DNA of 6,199 nucleotides from contig CAPBNZ010000090.1 of NCBI GenBank assembly GCA_948585895.1, forward strand, positions 1 through 6,199. Reading direction: 5' to 3'. The DNA comes from an uncultured Clostridia bacterium. GTDB taxonomy: Bacteria > Bacillota > Clostridia > TANB77 > CAG-508. The stretch's first letter is position 1. Every line of letters starts with the position of its first letter. Made by a program: the position numbers and the translations under genes. This document shows, one piece after another, positions 5,771 to 6,199 of this stretch. A model generated the notes under the pieces. The model worked only from the letters and a program-made list of their open reading frames with translations, was not told the DNA's origin and did no database searches.

Positions 5771-5880
5771 AGTAGGGGTTATAGGGGACAAAAGTCCCCT
5801 TTCAGCGTAAGCTGTCGGTTTTGTGGCAATACAAAACCTATGCTCGCTACACTTATAGATATTAAATTTGGCAATACATT
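5771..5880. other. Putative origin of transfer (oriT)
   Basis: The gap between the TnpV-like gene and mobC (5664-5907) has no gene, but this part is much less AT-rich than its surroundings and packed with symmetry. AGGGGAC/GTCCCCT (5783-5789, 5794-5800) forms a 7-bp stem with an AAAA loop; CAGC/GCTG (5803-5806, 5811-5814) a short stem with a GTAA loop; and GGTTTTGT/ACAAAACC (5817-5824, 5831-5838) an 8-bp stem with a 6-base loop. TGGCAATACA is repeated directly at 5824-5833 and 5869-5878. A GGGGTTATAGGGG motif precedes the first hairpin. Position beside mobC and the relaxase and this architecture are typical of oriT. I cannot place the nic site. Confidence 0.6.
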
Positions 5881-5907
5881 TGACTATTTGCTCCTACCAG
5901 TAATTTC

Positions 5908-6199
5908 TTATACATATATTAGTTCATTTAATATAATTTCTTCCGCTGTATTTTTAAAATTATTCATCATACTCACCCAATAAAGTTGGTCTGTATTTTT
6001 CATTTCTTCTGTTAAATTGTTTTGTTCTTTTAATTGCTCTATAATTAAATCAATTCTTTCTTGTGCTGTTTCTTGGATCTCTTTTAAATGTTTATTCAAT
6101 GTTCCTTTTGTAAACATTATCATATATTCTGCTTTTTTATTTTCTTTTAAGAAATTTAATCTCATTCTTCCATACTTATTTAATATAATTTTTTCTTCT
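5908..6199 (-). CDS. tnpV: TnpV-like transposon-encoded protein, partial (N-terminus beyond the right edge)
   Basis: Small protein resembling TnpV of Tn4451-related clostridial mobilizable elements; its function is not established. The first ATG in the window (6165) would give 85 aa, but the frame stays open to the edge and the added residues, EEKIILNKYGR before MRLNFLKENKK, match the conserved 'KYGRMR..FLKE' core of the family. The real start is therefore outside the window and 96 C-terminal residues are visible. Conserved features are GTLNKHLKEIQETAQER (helical), TDQLYWVSMMNNFKNTAEEI and the terminal ILNELIY. The protein has no catalytic motif and is soluble. It is the first visible gene of the mobilization end and precedes the oriT-like region by about 30 bases. 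Confidence 0.75.
   Translation of the reverse strand, partial: EEKIILNKYGRMRLNFLKENKKAEYMIMFTKGTLNKHLKEIQETAQERIDLIIEQLKEQNNLTEEMKNTDQLYWVSMMNNFKNTAEEIILNELIYV

Larger units (their letters stand above)
890..6199. mobile_element. Integrative mobilizable element segment carrying defence cargo (ends not visible)
   Basis: The TnpV-like gene, oriT-like region, mobC and relaxase form a mobilization module on one strand, followed in the same direction by a DRT2-like RT module and an AbiE pair, both typical phage-defence cargo. No integrase, resolvase, transfer apparatus or terminal repeat is seen, so the element or its host plasmid extends at least past the right edge. The left limit is arbitrary: the 112-aa gene and SDR gene may be further cargo or flanking DNA. 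Confidence 0.6.

Noticed and set aside
1..6199. CRISPR array, tRNA or rRNA gene
   Set aside because: No regularly spaced direct repeats and no cloverleaf-like or rRNA-like segment seen; the short inverted repeats are explained by the ncRNA, terminator and oriT candidates.

Overview
The window is very AT-rich (roughly three quarters A+T by eye) with standard-code bacterial genes and strong GGAGG-type ribosome binding sites. Together with a TnpV-like protein and a MobC/MOBP-type relaxase pair, this points to a low-GC Bacillota, most likely a clostridial lineage. Every confident protein gene lies on the minus strand, so the gene order below runs from the right edge to the left.

Right part, mobilization module: a TnpV-like transposon protein (cut by the right edge, 5908-6199), then a 240-base gap rich in inverted repeats that looks like an origin of transfer (about 5771-5880), then mobC (5343-5663) and a relaxase (3989-5371). 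This is the layout of an integrative mobilizable element. No integrase and no element end is visible.

Middle part, reverse-transcriptase module: 3617-3988 has no conventional gene. It holds a near-consensus minus-strand promoter (TTGAAA-17-TATAAT), a predicted structured RNA of about 300 nt, and then a reverse transcriptase of 431 aa (2321-3616) that resembles the defence RTs of the DRT2/UG2 type. DRT2 systems copy an upstream non-coding RNA by rolling-circle reverse transcription into concatemeric cDNA that creates a promoter and an endless reading frame (neo). The same elements can be read here on the plus (cDNA) strand: a stop-free frame, a consensus TTGACA near one end, a consensus TATAAT followed by GGAGGT and ATG near the other, and an AGTA repeated exactly 147 nt (49 codons) apart. 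Joining repeats at AGTA gives TTGACA-16-TATAAT and a frame without stops. This predicted neo is the most interesting item in the window.

Left part, toxin-antitoxin operon: AbiEi-like antitoxin (1711-2253) and AbiEii-like nucleotidyltransferase toxin (890-1711, GTG start, one-base overlap), followed closely by an unrecognised 112-aa helical protein (527-865) and a short-chain dehydrogenase/reductase cut by the left edge (1-530, four-base overlap). A 20-bp perfect inverted repeat at 2274-2325 lies between RT and abiEi. It may end the RT transcript, and it also encloses a candidate promoter (TTGACA-17-TAATAT) for the abiE operon.

Overall this looks like two phage-defence modules (DRT2-like and AbiE) carried as cargo behind the mobilization genes of a mobilizable element.
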